A stretch of DNA of 64,000 nt. Source: Candidatus Methanomethylophilaceae archaeon (GTDB lineage: Archaea; Thermoplasmatota; Thermoplasmata; Methanomassiliicoccales; Methanomethylophilaceae). Position numbers and translations under genes: made by a program. The stretch covers positions 24,013 through 88,012 of the forward strand of contig CALUHQ010000050.1 in assembly GCA_944320485.1 (NCBI GenBank), read 5' to 3'. The notes below the pieces were generated by a model that was not told the origin of the DNA, searched no databases, and saw only the letters and a list, made by a program, of their open reading frames with translations. Positions 28,667 to 36,130 of the stretch are shown here, piece by piece (within the stretch, counting starts at the first letter, position 1; every line of letters begins with the position of its first letter).

Positions 28667-29748
28667 GCATATACCTCGTAATTATCGAACATGAACGCAC
28701 GGAGTGAACGACATCCGACGATCCAACGGTCGTGATCCTCTATTGCCCACACCACGGGTCTGATGACCTTACAATACAGGTTGTAGGAATCGCACCACTT
28801 GAGAACGCCATAATATGATGCGACCACTCCGCGATCATGCTTGTCGGGGGACTGCCCCGACTCCAGCTTCTTCATGATACTGGCCATCTCGCGCTTGATC
28901 CTGTACTTCGTCTTCTTCCTGACGAGAACATGGGTCTTGTAGATCCTGTATCCGAGAAAATCCACACCCTCAGTTCTAAGGTCTACGATCTGCCAGTTCG
29001 GTTTGACGGAATAATCGAGCATTTCGAGCTGAGCGCTAAGCTCGATGAAGATCTTGTTCAGCCACTGCTTTGAATTGCCGAAAATGAAGTAATTGTCGGC
29101 ATAACGGATGTAGCAGTGACAGTGAAGGACCTCCTTCATGTAATGATCGAGACGGTTGAGCATCAGGTTCAGGAACAGAGGCGATAGTCTGTTCCCGATG
29201 GCAATCCCGTCTCTGGGGTAGTCGTCAATGACCCTGTCGGAGTAGTTAAGAGTCCACTCATCCGCTATGTAGTCCCTTAGCGTGTCCTTCAGGATCTCTG
29301 TATTCGTAGATTCGTAGCATTTCTTAATGTCGGCGCTCAGACAGTAGATGATCTTCTCATGCTGGACATATTCCCAGGCCTGTGCCAGAGCTGAATGCGT
29401 ACCGTGATTTACACGAGATGCATAACTCTGGTCGATCATCTTAGGATCCAGCTTACGTTCCAGGACCTGAGCGACACATTGATTGGCGATTCTGTATGGA
29501 TAGAGATCCTGATCCGCGATCTCGCGGACCTTTCCATGTTCGAGTCTGATGAAGAACGTATACTCGGAAGCTCTGAGGCTTTCAGTCTCGAAGAGCCACA
29601 GAAGTTCGTCCATATTCTTCTCATAATCGATCTCGAACCTGGAGACCTCTGCCTTGTCCCTCCTTGCCTGACAGGCCTTCTTGGCACCCAGTGCAAGGTT
29701 CTCGGGACTCAGAATCTCTTTCTTGACGTTCTTGATCTTCTTAGGCAT
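28663..29748 (-). CDS. DGR-type reverse transcriptase
   Basis: A 361-aa RT copying the TR RNA into mutagenised cDNA. Visible RT blocks: 'IIYCLSADIKKCYESTNTEI' (first Asp), 'GIAIGNRLSPLFLNLMLNRL' (the G-N-x-x-S block of DGR RTs), 'YIRYADNYFIF' (catalytic box), and 'NWQIVDLRTEGVDFLGYRIY' plus 'LVRKKTKYRIKRE', a C-terminal signature close to that of DGR RTs. No maturase X or endonuclease domain, so not a group II intron. The catalytic box is YADN in place of the usual Y-x-D-D. ATG 29748 is chosen: the frame is open to 30153 but that part is the TR and RNA region. The stop overlaps the target gene start. Confidence 0.92.
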   Translation of the reverse strand: MPKKIKNVKKEILSPENLALGAKKACQARRDKAEVSRFEIDYEKNMDELLWLFETESLRASEYTFFIRLEHGKVREIADQDLYPYRIANQCVAQVLERKLDPKMIDQSYASRVNHGTHSALAQAWEYVQHEKIIYCLSADIKKCYESTNTEILKDTLRDYIADEWTLNYSDRVIDDYPRDGIAIGNRLSPLFLNLMLNRLDHYMKEVLHCHCYIRYADNYFIFGNSKQWLNKIFIELSAQLEMLDYSVKPNWQIVDLRTEGVDFLGYRIYKTHVLVRKKTKYRIKREMASIMKKLESGQSPDKHDRGVVASYYGVLKWCDSYNLYCKVIRPVVWAIEDHDRWIVGCRSLRAFMFDNYEVYA

Positions 29749-30152
29749 ACCATAGCCTTTGTTCTCTATCCGGACGTTCCACGATGGTACTAGCCCAGAT
29801 TGGGTCTTTTCTTGTATTTCGTCTCCAAGAGACGGGGCCCGAATCACAGGGATTGATGATGTATGAATCATCGCACTGGCGATGATACTGAGAACAATTG
29901 TCAGGCGCCCCCCAATGTTCGTGTTCGAGTTCGACAACGAATTGTTGGCGTTCACATAGGACAATCCGTCGTTCAAGTCGTTGTTCGAGTTACCGCCGAC
30001 ATAGAGAACGCGGAAAGCCCACGAGAGGGGACAGGTGTGAATGGGCCCATCCGTGGCCCCATCCATAGGGCCGTGGACAGTGAAGGGGCGATGCGTACCG
30101 CTGACGCTATCTTGTGCGTGCTGCTGGATAAGGTACGCATCGCAAAGGGTCA
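29749..30152 (-). ncRNA. DGR template RNA region
   Basis: A 404-bp gap between the transglutaminase gene and the RT. In coding sense: a 12-bp inverted repeat with a 31-nt loop (30143-30132 with 30100-30089), then the TR, then a 144-nt spacer before the RT with small hairpins (CGTCTC-CAA-GAGACG and GATGAT-ATCATC arms). The Bordetella phage DGR RNA also needs a spacer of about 140 nt between TR and RT for cDNA priming, so this size match supports a functional RNA. Ends and processing are inferred. Confidence 0.75.
29893..30013 (-). repeat. DGR template repeat (TR)
   Basis: 121 bp, the invariant donor of the VR. Thirty adenines in coding sense, 18 of which differ in the VR. If translated in the VR frame it reads with AAC/AAT (Asn) codons at most variable positions, the codon that gives the widest choice under adenine mutagenesis. 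It lies upstream of the RT, 144 bp from its start. Confidence 0.95.
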
Positions 30153-30163
30153 TCAGATGACCC
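30147..30163. terminator. palindrome at the end of the transglutaminase gene
   Basis: GGGTCATC-A-GATGACCC, perfect 8-bp arms spanning the stop codon of 30153-31736. It may be a terminator or RNA-processing hairpin that marks the 5' side of the DGR RNA. Confidence 0.4.
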
Positions 30164-31736
30164 TCCCGACTATGATTATGCCAAGGATAATGGCCAACGC
30201 TCCTCCAACAATGTAGAGGACAGTGTGATCCTCTGATTCGCCGTTGGAATCTTCAGTGAAGGGAACATCCTCCGTCTCAACGGTCAAGGAGTCCCCTCCG
30301 TAGATCAGGTAGTGGTCGGAGCTCCCGTTCTCGACGGAAGCCTCCTCTACGATCAAGGTGACTGTCTGAACCGCGGTCTGTGTCGGTCCGACTGTCGATG
30401 TGGCAGTGAGAATCACCGTGTACGTCCCAGCCTTCGTAGCTGTTCCGCTGAGGGTCTGCATGGAATCGTCCCAAGTCAGGAAACCGCCGTTCTCGACCAG
30501 ACCGTCGCCAGTGACGACGTACGTAGCGGGTAGCGTGGTCTCCGGGGTGTAGGCGAAGCCGTCGCCCACCCTCATGGGGACCGCGGGGGGATCGGAGTAG
30601 GAATCGCCGTAGACGATCCCGCCTGTCGATCTCTCGCCGTTCCCGATGCTGAGGGTGGACTCCGCGGTGAAGGTACCGTCGGAGTACACGATGTGCGTCC
30701 ATGTCCCATCGGTGATCAAATAGGAGTCACCGAGGATCCCGAACATCGGATGGTAGTTCTCGATGAGAGAGGGGTCCACGGCGGTCTCACCGTAGGCGTA
30801 TGTCACACCGTCCACGACGAAGGTCGCGACGTTCTCACCGGTCACGGCCTCGTCCTCCTCGAGGGCGACGGCGATGGACATGTGCCCGGTGCCGTCGGTC
30901 CCGTAGCGGTCCGAATCGAACGTGACGAACCCGCAGTCCACACCCATCGCGGATGCGATGGATACGAACAGGGTCGCGCCGTCCTCGCAGTCGCCATAGC
31001 CGAGGAACAACGATTCCATCGGCGTCGCCCAGAACTCCTCCTCGTCGTACAGGTTCCAGTCCGTCTCGTAATCTATCGCGTCCTGGACGAATGCAAGGAT
31101 GACCATCGACTTCTGAAGGTTGGTAAGACCCTCGGTGTAGGGCCGGAGCTGCTCCACGATGTCGGCGATGACGCCGTCATCGGTCAGCAGGGCCACGGGC
31201 GACGGGACCCTGACCTCCGAACCCCTCTGGATGTCAGATTCTAAAGAGTCGTACCAGTCGAAGGACGAGATCGAGACGTTCAGCCTCTCGGGTTCGTTCC
31301 CGAACGTGACGGAACCGTCTCCATTGAAGATTGGCATGTACCACTGGATCTCGATAGAGCGTGTCCCTCCCGAGTCGAAGTGCGCGGTGTAGTCCCTGTC
31401 CTCGTCGGCGGCGAACGTCATCGACGGGTTGTCGGTCACGAAGTTCCCTTCGCTGTCCGTCCAATAAAGGAACTGGAATCCCTCCCTGGCAACGGCACGG
31501 TAGGTAATCGTCGGGTTGTCGGGATCCGTGATGTCGTAGGACTCGGTCACGGGGATCAGGGAGCCCATGTCGATGTTGTCGACGAACGGACCGACCGAGA
31601 TGGACCCGCCGTTGCCGGTGGTCCCATCGGGATCAGAACCGGTGTTCCCGTCCTCCGAGTCGAACATCCCGTAGGCGAGAACGGCGATGACTGCCACCGC
31701 TATGACCGCAACCAACACGGTCTGAGGCTTGATCAT
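30153..31736 (-). CDS. transglutaminase-like surface protein, copy 1
   Basis: A 527-aa protein. N-terminal anchor helix (6-24), a divergent InlB-type unit (about 75-125, 'GFQFLYWTDSEG'), then a transglutaminase-like domain with the nucleophile Cys in 'LGYGDCEDGATLFVSIA' (about 245-262) and His in 'GTGHMSIAV'. A cadherin-like Ig domain (about 375-465) and a C-terminal TM helix follow. GGAGGTGAT 5 nt before ATG 31736 sets the start; the open frame upstream is not coding. Paralog of 23698-24765 but longer. Candidate processing or cross-linking enzyme for the surface proteins made by the same operon. Confidence 0.82.
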   Translation of the reverse strand: MIKPQTVLVAVIAVAVIAVLAYGMFDSEDGNTGSDPDGTTGNGGSISVGPFVDNIDMGSLIPVTESYDITDPDNPTITYRAVAREGFQFLYWTDSEGNFVTDNPSMTFAADEDRDYTAHFDSGGTRSIEIQWYMPIFNGDGSVTFGNEPERLNVSISSFDWYDSLESDIQRGSEVRVPSPVALLTDDGVIADIVEQLRPYTEGLTNLQKSMVILAFVQDAIDYETDWNLYDEEEFWATPMESLFLGYGDCEDGATLFVSIASAMGVDCGFVTFDSDRYGTDGTGHMSIAVALEEDEAVTGENVATFVVDGVTYAYGETAVDPSLIENYHPMFGILGDSYLITDGTWTHIVYSDGTFTAESTLSIGNGERSTGGIVYGDSYSDPPAVPMRVGDGFAYTPETTLPATYVVTGDGLVENGGFLTWDDSMQTLSGTATKAGTYTVILTATSTVGPTQTAVQTVTLIVEEASVENGSSDHYLIYGGDSLTVETEDVPFTEDSNGESEDHTVLYIVGGALAIILGIIIVGRVI

Positions 31737-31778
31737 ATCATCACCTCCGAGTGATTGACATCGACCGACCGGGAAGGG

Positions 31779-31798
31779 AGGGTCGGGAACCCGACCCT
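31779..31798 (-). terminator. intercistronic hairpin
   Basis: AGGGTCGGG-AA-CCCGACCCT, a perfect 9-bp stem in the 85-bp gap between 31822-33498 and 30153-31736. Probably a partial terminator or RNA-stability element. Confidence 0.5.
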
Positions 31799-31821
31799 GT
31801 TTCATCCGGTCGGATCGAAGA

Positions 31822-33498
31822 TCACTCCCCGTTTCCGAAAAGGTCTCCGATCGCGTCGCCGATGCCAGCGAAGTCGACATACACGAACAGCAGGACGGCG
31901 AGGATCGCGCAGACGATGAGTCCAACGATCCAGACGGGGTTCTGAGGCATGATGTAGATGAATCCGATGACACAGAACACCGCGAGGGCTGCGAAGACGA
32001 TGAAGAGCCATCCGTGCTCGTCGAAGAAGGACTGCTCTCCGTCGGCAGGCTGCTCGGGCTCGTCGGTTCCGGCTCCGGCCTGCTCCTCTCCGACGCTGTA
32101 CATGACCTTGGAGGTTGTAGTTCCCTGGTCGTTGGTGGCGTAGACGGTGGCGAGGTAGGTTCCGGGTGCGGAGTAGGTGTGTGTACTGGAGTAGTTGGCG
32201 GAGGACGCAGAATTGGACATGGGGATTGTCCTGTAACCGTCTCCCCACTCGATCACGACAGAATCGGCTCCAGAGATGTATGTGGAGAGGAGAATCGTAC
32301 TGGAATTGGTTCCGACAGGGGTAGCATCGATGGATGCGATGCTGGGGGTCGTGGTGAACTGGAAGGACTTGTAGACATGGACATAGAAATCCATGGTAGC
32401 GGTGGAGGTCCCATCTCCCTCGCTTCCCTCGTTTTCAGTGATGGTTCCTGTCACAGAGACGGTGGCCTGGTAGGTCTTGCTGGTCTGATCCTCATCGACG
32501 AGGCTTCCCATCGTAGCACCTGTAACCCCTGAGATGATTATATGATCAGCATTGCCAGAGTCCTGGGAGAGGATTGTGTCTGCCGAAGGTGTGAAGGTTA
32601 CTACAGAATCCTGAGCGATTGTGTTATCATTGCTGTCATTGTCATAACTGACCTCAACATTGATTCCCTCGGCAAGCCAGGATGAAGAATCCCCCTCATA
32701 GGTGTAGAAATGAGTCTGAGTGTTCTCGATCGCGATCTCATCATAGACATAAATCGTTGCAACGACCTGGGCGGTATCCTGGGTCGCACTGTTGGTCAGA
32801 GTCATGGTGAGCGTGTAGGATCCAGCTTCAACATCGGCATCATCAAGTGTCTCGTTCGTGGAGACAGTGATGGTGTTGCTGGCCATTGTCACCTTGAAAG
32901 GAGTCCCGGAAACGCCAGTGGTTCCATCGGCCCCATTGACGAGAAGATTGATGTCTCCTGTACCAGTATAGTTGATTGTCAGAACCTGGGTATCAGCAGC
33001 CCATCCGTACAGTGCATGAGCAGTTATCGTAGGGCCTACAGACAATCCCTGTGTAATGACGAAATTGATCGTCTGTGTGGCGGTCTGAGTGATTGTGTTT
33101 CCATCATCGCTGGGATCGAGAGTCCAGGTAGCGGTCAGTGTACCAGTCCTTGTTGTTCCAGCACCAGTGGCGAATGTTCCTGAAAGCTGTCTCTCTTCTG
33201 AATCCCAAGCGATTCCATCCTGACCTGTCTCATCGGCTGCGTTTCCGGACCACACAATGTTGAGGGTACCTTCGGCATCATCGAGAGATGTGGTTATGTT
33301 ATCGTATACAAACTGCTGTCCGGTGGAGATGTCGAGGGTGAAGACCTGATCGACAGCGGTGCCGGACTGATTGAGACTGCTGTAGGAGGCAGCCTCGGAT
33401 TCCTCCGTCGCGAATACAGCGGCGAAGGAACACAGGACAAGGGCCAGCACTGTGAAGATGGCGAGAGTCCTGTTCACGGCCGTTTTTGTTGCATTCAT
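31822..33498 (-). CDS. PKD-domain membrane surface protein, copy 1, operon head
   Basis: A 558-aa protein. Signal peptide about 9-30 ('TLAIFTVLALVLCSFAAVFA'), Ig-like domains rich in Thr/Ser, a PKD-like domain with 'SVVIEWGDGYRTIPMSN' (about 375-450), an acidic linker and C-terminal TM helices (about 480-540). ATG 33498 follows GGTGAGGAG; part of this site pairs in a CACCT-AACG-AGGTG leader hairpin. First gene of the operon that contains the DGR; promoter copy E is about 85 bp upstream. Paralog of 24777-26288. Confidence 0.82.
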   Translation of the reverse strand: MNATKTAVNRTLAIFTVLALVLCSFAAVFATEESEAASYSSLNQSGTAVDQVFTLDISTGQQFVYDNITTSLDDAEGTLNIVWSGNAADETGQDGIAWDSEERQLSGTFATGAGTTRTGTLTATWTLDPSDDGNTITQTATQTINFVITQGLSVGPTITAHALYGWAADTQVLTINYTGTGDINLLVNGADGTTGVSGTPFKVTMASNTITVSTNETLDDADVEAGSYTLTMTLTNSATQDTAQVVATIYVYDEIAIENTQTHFYTYEGDSSSWLAEGINVEVSYDNDSNDNTIAQDSVVTFTPSADTILSQDSGNADHIIISGVTGATMGSLVDEDQTSKTYQATVSVTGTITENEGSEGDGTSTATMDFYVHVYKSFQFTTTPSIASIDATPVGTNSSTILLSTYISGADSVVIEWGDGYRTIPMSNSASSANYSSTHTYSAPGTYLATVYATNDQGTTTSKVMYSVGEEQAGAGTDEPEQPADGEQSFFDEHGWLFIVFAALAVFCVIGFIYIMPQNPVWIVGLIVCAILAVLLFVYVDFAGIGDAIGDLFGNGE

Positions 33499-33577
33499 AA
33501 ATTCCAACTCCTCACCTCGTTAGGTGGGCGAGTGGAATTTCGGATGAGTCGATTTAATCGGCAGAATACGGATTGAT

Positions 33578-33610
33578 GTAGTGATACTAAAAATCGAAAA
33601 CACTCAAATA
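33578..33610. promoter_or_regulatory. promoter module copy E (divergent)
   Basis: GTAGTGATACTAAAAATCGA then AAACACTCAAATA. Nearly identical to copy D over the first 28 bp. It drives the DGR operon leftward and could drive the small gene at 33633 rightward (28 nt from the TATA-like CTCAAATA). Confidence 0.5.
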
Positions 33611-33632
33611 CCGGGAGTGTGCAGATAATATC

Positions 33633-33902
33633 GTGAACATGATTGTTGCACTGGATCTGCTCTTCAACGACTACCTAAACAACCCGGATAACGAAGCGGA
33701 GATCAGAACCTTCCTTACCAAGTTTCTAGATTATCAGGATTGGTTCCTGTCGGGAATCGACATGTGCCCACTATGGGCTGTATTGCTTGCAATACCCCCT
33801 CTGCTGATGGGAATGCTGCTTTCCCGTCCGTTCGAGTACGACTTCGAGAGGGTCCAAAAGCCATTAGCGATCCCTCGCTGTACTTGTCCTGCAAGATTCT
33901 AA
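33633..33902 (+). CDS. small membrane protein
   Basis: An 89-aa protein (GTG start; ATG 33639 alternative). Amphipathic N-terminal part 'LDLLFNDYLNNPDNEAEIRT', one TM helix at about 47-67, and a Cys-containing tail. Probably leaderless from promoter copy E. Function unknown. It lies at the junction between the surface-protein region and the compact element. Confidence 0.5.
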   Translation: MNMIVALDLLFNDYLNNPDNEAEIRTFLTKFLDYQDWFLSGIDMCPLWAVLLAIPPLLMGMLLSRPFEYDFERVQKPLAIPRCTCPARF

Positions 33903-33932
33903 AGTGGTTCAAAAAAAAAGGAGGGGTGAAGG

Positions 33933-34403
33933 TCAACTTTTCTTTCTCCGTCTGTTCACCTTCACCCCGTTCCTCCTCAGCCCGCGCCTCAGTCTGCGAC
34001 CGAGTGATCCATCACTGCGCTGCCATGCGAACAGCTCCACCAGCTTGGTCCCGTTCCTCCTGTGTAGGTCACGCTTCCAGCGGATCGTATCCGCATAGGT
34101 CTCCCCCGCTGTCTTCCCGTCCTCCGCATCGAAGTATACGGGAACGTTCCCTTGGCGATCGGTTCCGTAGTATTCGACATACACATCCGTTCCGTCGATA
34201 TGGAAGTCCGGCCTATACTGCCTTCTGTGTTTCGGGGATCTGGTGTCCACGGGGTACGGTTCCTCGTAGGCATACTCTATCCCATGGGCATACATCCAGT
34301 CCGCCACATCCCTCTCGCCCTTCGACTTGTAAAGTCTGCCGTCCAGTCCCCTGAACAGATGTACTGGACGTCCGTTCGGATAATAATCTCCCTTCCATGG
34401 CAT
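33933..34403 (-). CDS. PD-(D/E)XK-like nuclease
   Basis: A 156-aa protein. 'YKSKGERDVADWMYAHGIEY' is the opening helix seen in restriction-like nuclease domains attached to helicases, followed by 'QYRPDFHI' (metal-binding Asp) and 'VYVEYYG' (Glu of the D…ExK core). A basic C-terminus (RRLRRGLRRNGVKVNRRRKK) could bind DNA. Probably an endonuclease or repair nuclease acting on DNA. It stands apart from the operons, with 324 bp upstream. Confidence 0.65.
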   Translation of the reverse strand: MPWKGDYYPNGRPVHLFRGLDGRLYKSKGERDVADWMYAHGIEYAYEEPYPVDTRSPKHRRQYRPDFHIDGTDVYVEYYGTDRQGNVPVYFDAEDGKTAGETYADTIRWKRDLHRRNGTKLVELFAWQRSDGSLGRRLRRGLRRNGVKVNRRRKKS

Positions 34404-34727
34404 GCGTCACGGAATGGATCGAGACATCGGCTTCCATCCAATCTCCATCGATACTCTGAATAGAAAACGGTTAAAACCGGGTAGGGTCCCGACACAAAGG
34501 GTTAGCCGGGACCCCGGGAGTGAACCATACACCAGATGTAGGAAACGGCGCACGGAACGTCACCTCCATGGCGCGAGAACTTGATAAAACCGATGCAAGG
34601 GCATCTGCAAGGCAAGGGGTTCCAAAAGGTGTTGGGACACGTCCGAGGGGACGGAATCGGTTTGAGAGGTGTGGCGGGGTTGTCAAATCGCGCACACCTC
34701 TATTATCCACCGAACGGGGCGGTGACC
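34404..34727. other. structured intergenic stretch
   Basis: No supported gene in 324 bp. Three hairpins: GGGTCCCG…CGGGACCC (8-bp arms, about 34484-34515), GTCC-GAGG-GGAC (about 34641-34652, also found near 1447), and GAGGTGTG…CACACCTC (34666-34673 with 34693-34700). These may end the leftward transcript from 36085 or be part of an RNA; a TATA-like TTGATAAAACC occurs near 34580. Confidence 0.4.
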
Positions 34728-34922
34728 TCAGATTGTTGGGTCCATGCCGTAATATTCCTCGGCAAGGGCGATGGCCTGCTTGGCTGTGCGGAAGAACCGC
34801 CTGATCCTCCCGTCCCCCTCGTCGATGTACCATCCGTAGCCGTTTCCGTAGTTGACCACGGCGACGGTGAATCCGGGGGCATCGGTCTCGTACCTTCCGG
34901 CGGTGTGCTTCCAGACGGCCAT
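34728..34922 (-). CDS. small hypothetical protein
   Basis: A 64-aa protein with a beta-rich first half ('FTVAVVNYGNGYGWYIDEGD') and a helix 'TAKQAIALAEEYYGMD'. The strand-helix layout looks like a small phage-type modulator. It abuts the preceding gene (stop then start). Last gene of the 36085-34728 group. Confidence 0.65.
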   Translation of the reverse strand: MAVWKHTAGRYETDAPGFTVAVVNYGNGYGWYIDEGDGRIRRFFRTAKQAIALAEEYYGMDPTI

Positions 34923-35219
34923 TCAGGCCACCCCCTCGGGGTACCCCTCGTCTCCGGGGAAGATCTCCTCGATGCCGACCTCCTCCATCAGCTCCTCGGT
35001 GTTGGATTCGATGGCCTCGCTGTACGCGCTGTCGTAGAGGTCGGGGTCGAGTTCCCTCAGAATCCTCGAGGCCGAGAAGGTCGACCCGCATATCGTGATG
35101 CTCCCGTCGATCCTGTCCACCTCGTTCTCGAAATCCTCCCTGGTGTAGTGCCTTGCGAGGACTTCGGGGAGGTCGAGCTCGTCCACGACGGTCCCGTCGG
35201 GGCAGCGGTAGTACAGCAT
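34923..35219 (-). CDS. small acidic protein, related to 63012-63344
   Basis: A 98-aa protein: 'YRCPDGTVVDELDLPEVLA', then 'ICGSTFSASRILRELDPDLY' and an acidic tail. The layout 'P.G.VV….….L……..FE……I…I.G…..…….LD…Y..A….I' recurs in 63012-63344 at the other end of the element, so the two are distant paralogs. Seen in phages as small proteins of unknown role. Confidence 0.65.
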   Translation of the reverse strand: MLYYRCPDGTVVDELDLPEVLARHYTREDFENEVDRIDGSITICGSTFSASRILRELDPDLYDSAYSEAIESNTEELMEEVGIEEIFPGDEGYPEGVA

Positions 35220-35414
35220 TCAGTCCGCCTCCCTCTCGACGAAGTCGTCACACCTGGGGTAGGGAAGCCCGCACCCCCTGTGGTCGGGATGGCAGCATGT
35301 GTTCCAGACGATCCCGTTGGCATCCCTGGACGACCTCACGTAGTGGCAGTCCAGACATGTCGCGTTCCTCTCTTCCTTTCCGTTCCTGACTATAGCTGTC
35401 GCTTTCTGATCCAT
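35220..35414 (-). CDS. small cysteine-rich (zinc-binding) protein
   Basis: A 64-aa protein with Cys/His at 'CLDCHYVRSS', 'NTCCHPDHRGCGL' and 'RCDDF', enough for one or two zinc sites. Preceded by AAAGGAGTG 8 nt before ATG, and by a 120-bp gap, so translation starts independently. Function unknown. Confidence 0.65.
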   Translation of the reverse strand: MDQKATAIVRNGKEERNATCLDCHYVRSSRDANGIVWNTCCHPDHRGCGLPYPRCDDFVEREAD

Positions 35415-35534
35415 TTCGGTTCACTCCTTTGAAGCAGTTTGCCACCCTGTCTCGCGTTCCTACTCGCGATCTACGGGCCGTGGAAGTCGTTTGACGGATC
35501 CGACGGCGGTTCCTACTCCGCCCCCGGGATCGTC

Positions 35535-35894
35535 TCAGATGCGCTCGCATTCGGGATACGCCTGCTCGATGAAGGCCACGGCATCCTCGATGCTCCCGAA
35601 GTCCCCCATGGGCTCGTCCCCCTCGGTGTAGAGGGCATAGACGCTTCCCCTGGGGCGGACCTCGTACTCGAAGACGTCCCCGTCGAATGTGACGCAACGG
35701 TATCTGGGCCAGCCACCCTCGGGCGGCTGGATAGTCGGCAGGCGTCTGACCCTCACGCGGACGTAGTCGCCCTCGGAGAGCCCCATCGCCCTCGCCTCCT
35801 TGGTCATCCTTATCGAGAGGGAGTTCCCCCAGCGAACGACCTTCGCCTCGAACTCCAACTCGTTCTTCGCCTTTCTGGACCTGTCCTCCATCAT
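35535..35894 (-). CDS. AbrB/SpoVT-type DNA-binding protein
   Basis: A 119-aa protein. Residues 15-48 ('EAKVVRWGNSLSIRMTKEAR' then a 'LSEGDYVRVRV' strand) match the swapped-hairpin AbrB/MazE fold, where G-N-S and the 'aMGLxxGD' turn are typical. The C-terminal 60 residues form a separate small domain. Such proteins often repress their own operon, here possibly at the palindrome 36117-36130. Start overlaps the upstream gene by 4 bp. Confidence 0.75.
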   Translation of the reverse strand: MMEDRSRKAKNELEFEAKVVRWGNSLSIRMTKEARAMGLSEGDYVRVRVRRLPTIQPPEGGWPRYRCVTFDGDVFEYEVRPRGSVYALYTEGDEPMGDFGSIEDAVAFIEQAYPECERI

Positions 35895-36085
35895 CTGACC
35901 CCTTCGTCGTCGCCCGTGGATGCGAGCCTCCTGTTGAATGGCCCGTCCACGGACGCCATTGCGACATCGAAGACCGTCCCGCGCGCCAGCGGCGTCGGGA
36001 TGGGCATCGACGACATGACCGGCAGGCTCATCACCGCGATGCGGCCTCCGATCTCTGCGGGTCCCATAGGATGTCCGTTATTCAT
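35891..36085 (-). CDS. small hypothetical protein, operon head
   Basis: A 64-aa Met/Pro-rich protein. Support comes from GGGGGAGAGAAG before the ATG, the upstream promoter with palindrome, and the ATGA overlap into the AbrB-type gene. No recognised domain. Confidence 0.5.
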   Translation of the reverse strand: MNNGHPMGPAEIGGRIAVMSLPVMSSMPIPTPLARGTVFDVAMASVDGPFNRRLASTGDDEGVR

Positions 36086-36116
36086 CTTCTCTCCCCCGTG
36101 TTGTGTGTATCACACA

Positions 36117-36130
36117 TATCACATGTGATA
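36117..36130. promoter_or_regulatory. palindromic operator before the AbrB operon
   Basis: TATCACATGTGATA, a perfect 14-bp palindrome, with an overlapping GTGTG-TAT-CACAC repeat just beside it. Leftward TATA (TTATACTTT, about 36145) lies upstream, so the palindrome covers the expected transcript start and suits repression. Confidence 0.6.

Larger units (their letters stand above)
26339..30163 (-). mobile_element. diversity-generating retroelement (DGR)
   Basis: Whole cassette in transcription order: structured leader, template repeat TR (30013-29893), spacer (29892-29749), reverse transcriptase (29748-28663), target gene with variable repeat VR (27512-27392) and post-VR hairpin. In known DGRs the TR RNA is copied by an error-prone RT that misreads adenines, and the cDNA replaces VR. 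TR and VR are both 121 bp, with 103 identical bases and 18 differences, all at TR adenines. No Avd-type accessory gene was recognised nearby. Confidence 0.93.

Noticed and set aside
28663..29748. Group II intron or retron origin for the RT
   Set aside because: There is no maturase X or HNH domain, no intron-type RNA, and no msr/msd; TR/VR repeats with adenine-only changes identify a DGR.
29749..30153. In-frame N-terminal extension of the RT
   Set aside because: The extension is open only because it spans the TR in the RT frame; the composition is unlike protein, and a good ATG (29748) begins the conserved part.
31737..31973. In-frame N-terminal extension of the transglutaminase gene
   Set aside because: Ser/Arg-rich, antisense of the upstream gene's end; GGAGGTGAT before ATG 31736 fixes the start.
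33715..33936. A 73-aa minus-strand frame at the element border
   Set aside because: No ribosome site, overlaps the better-supported small membrane gene, and no domain is visible.
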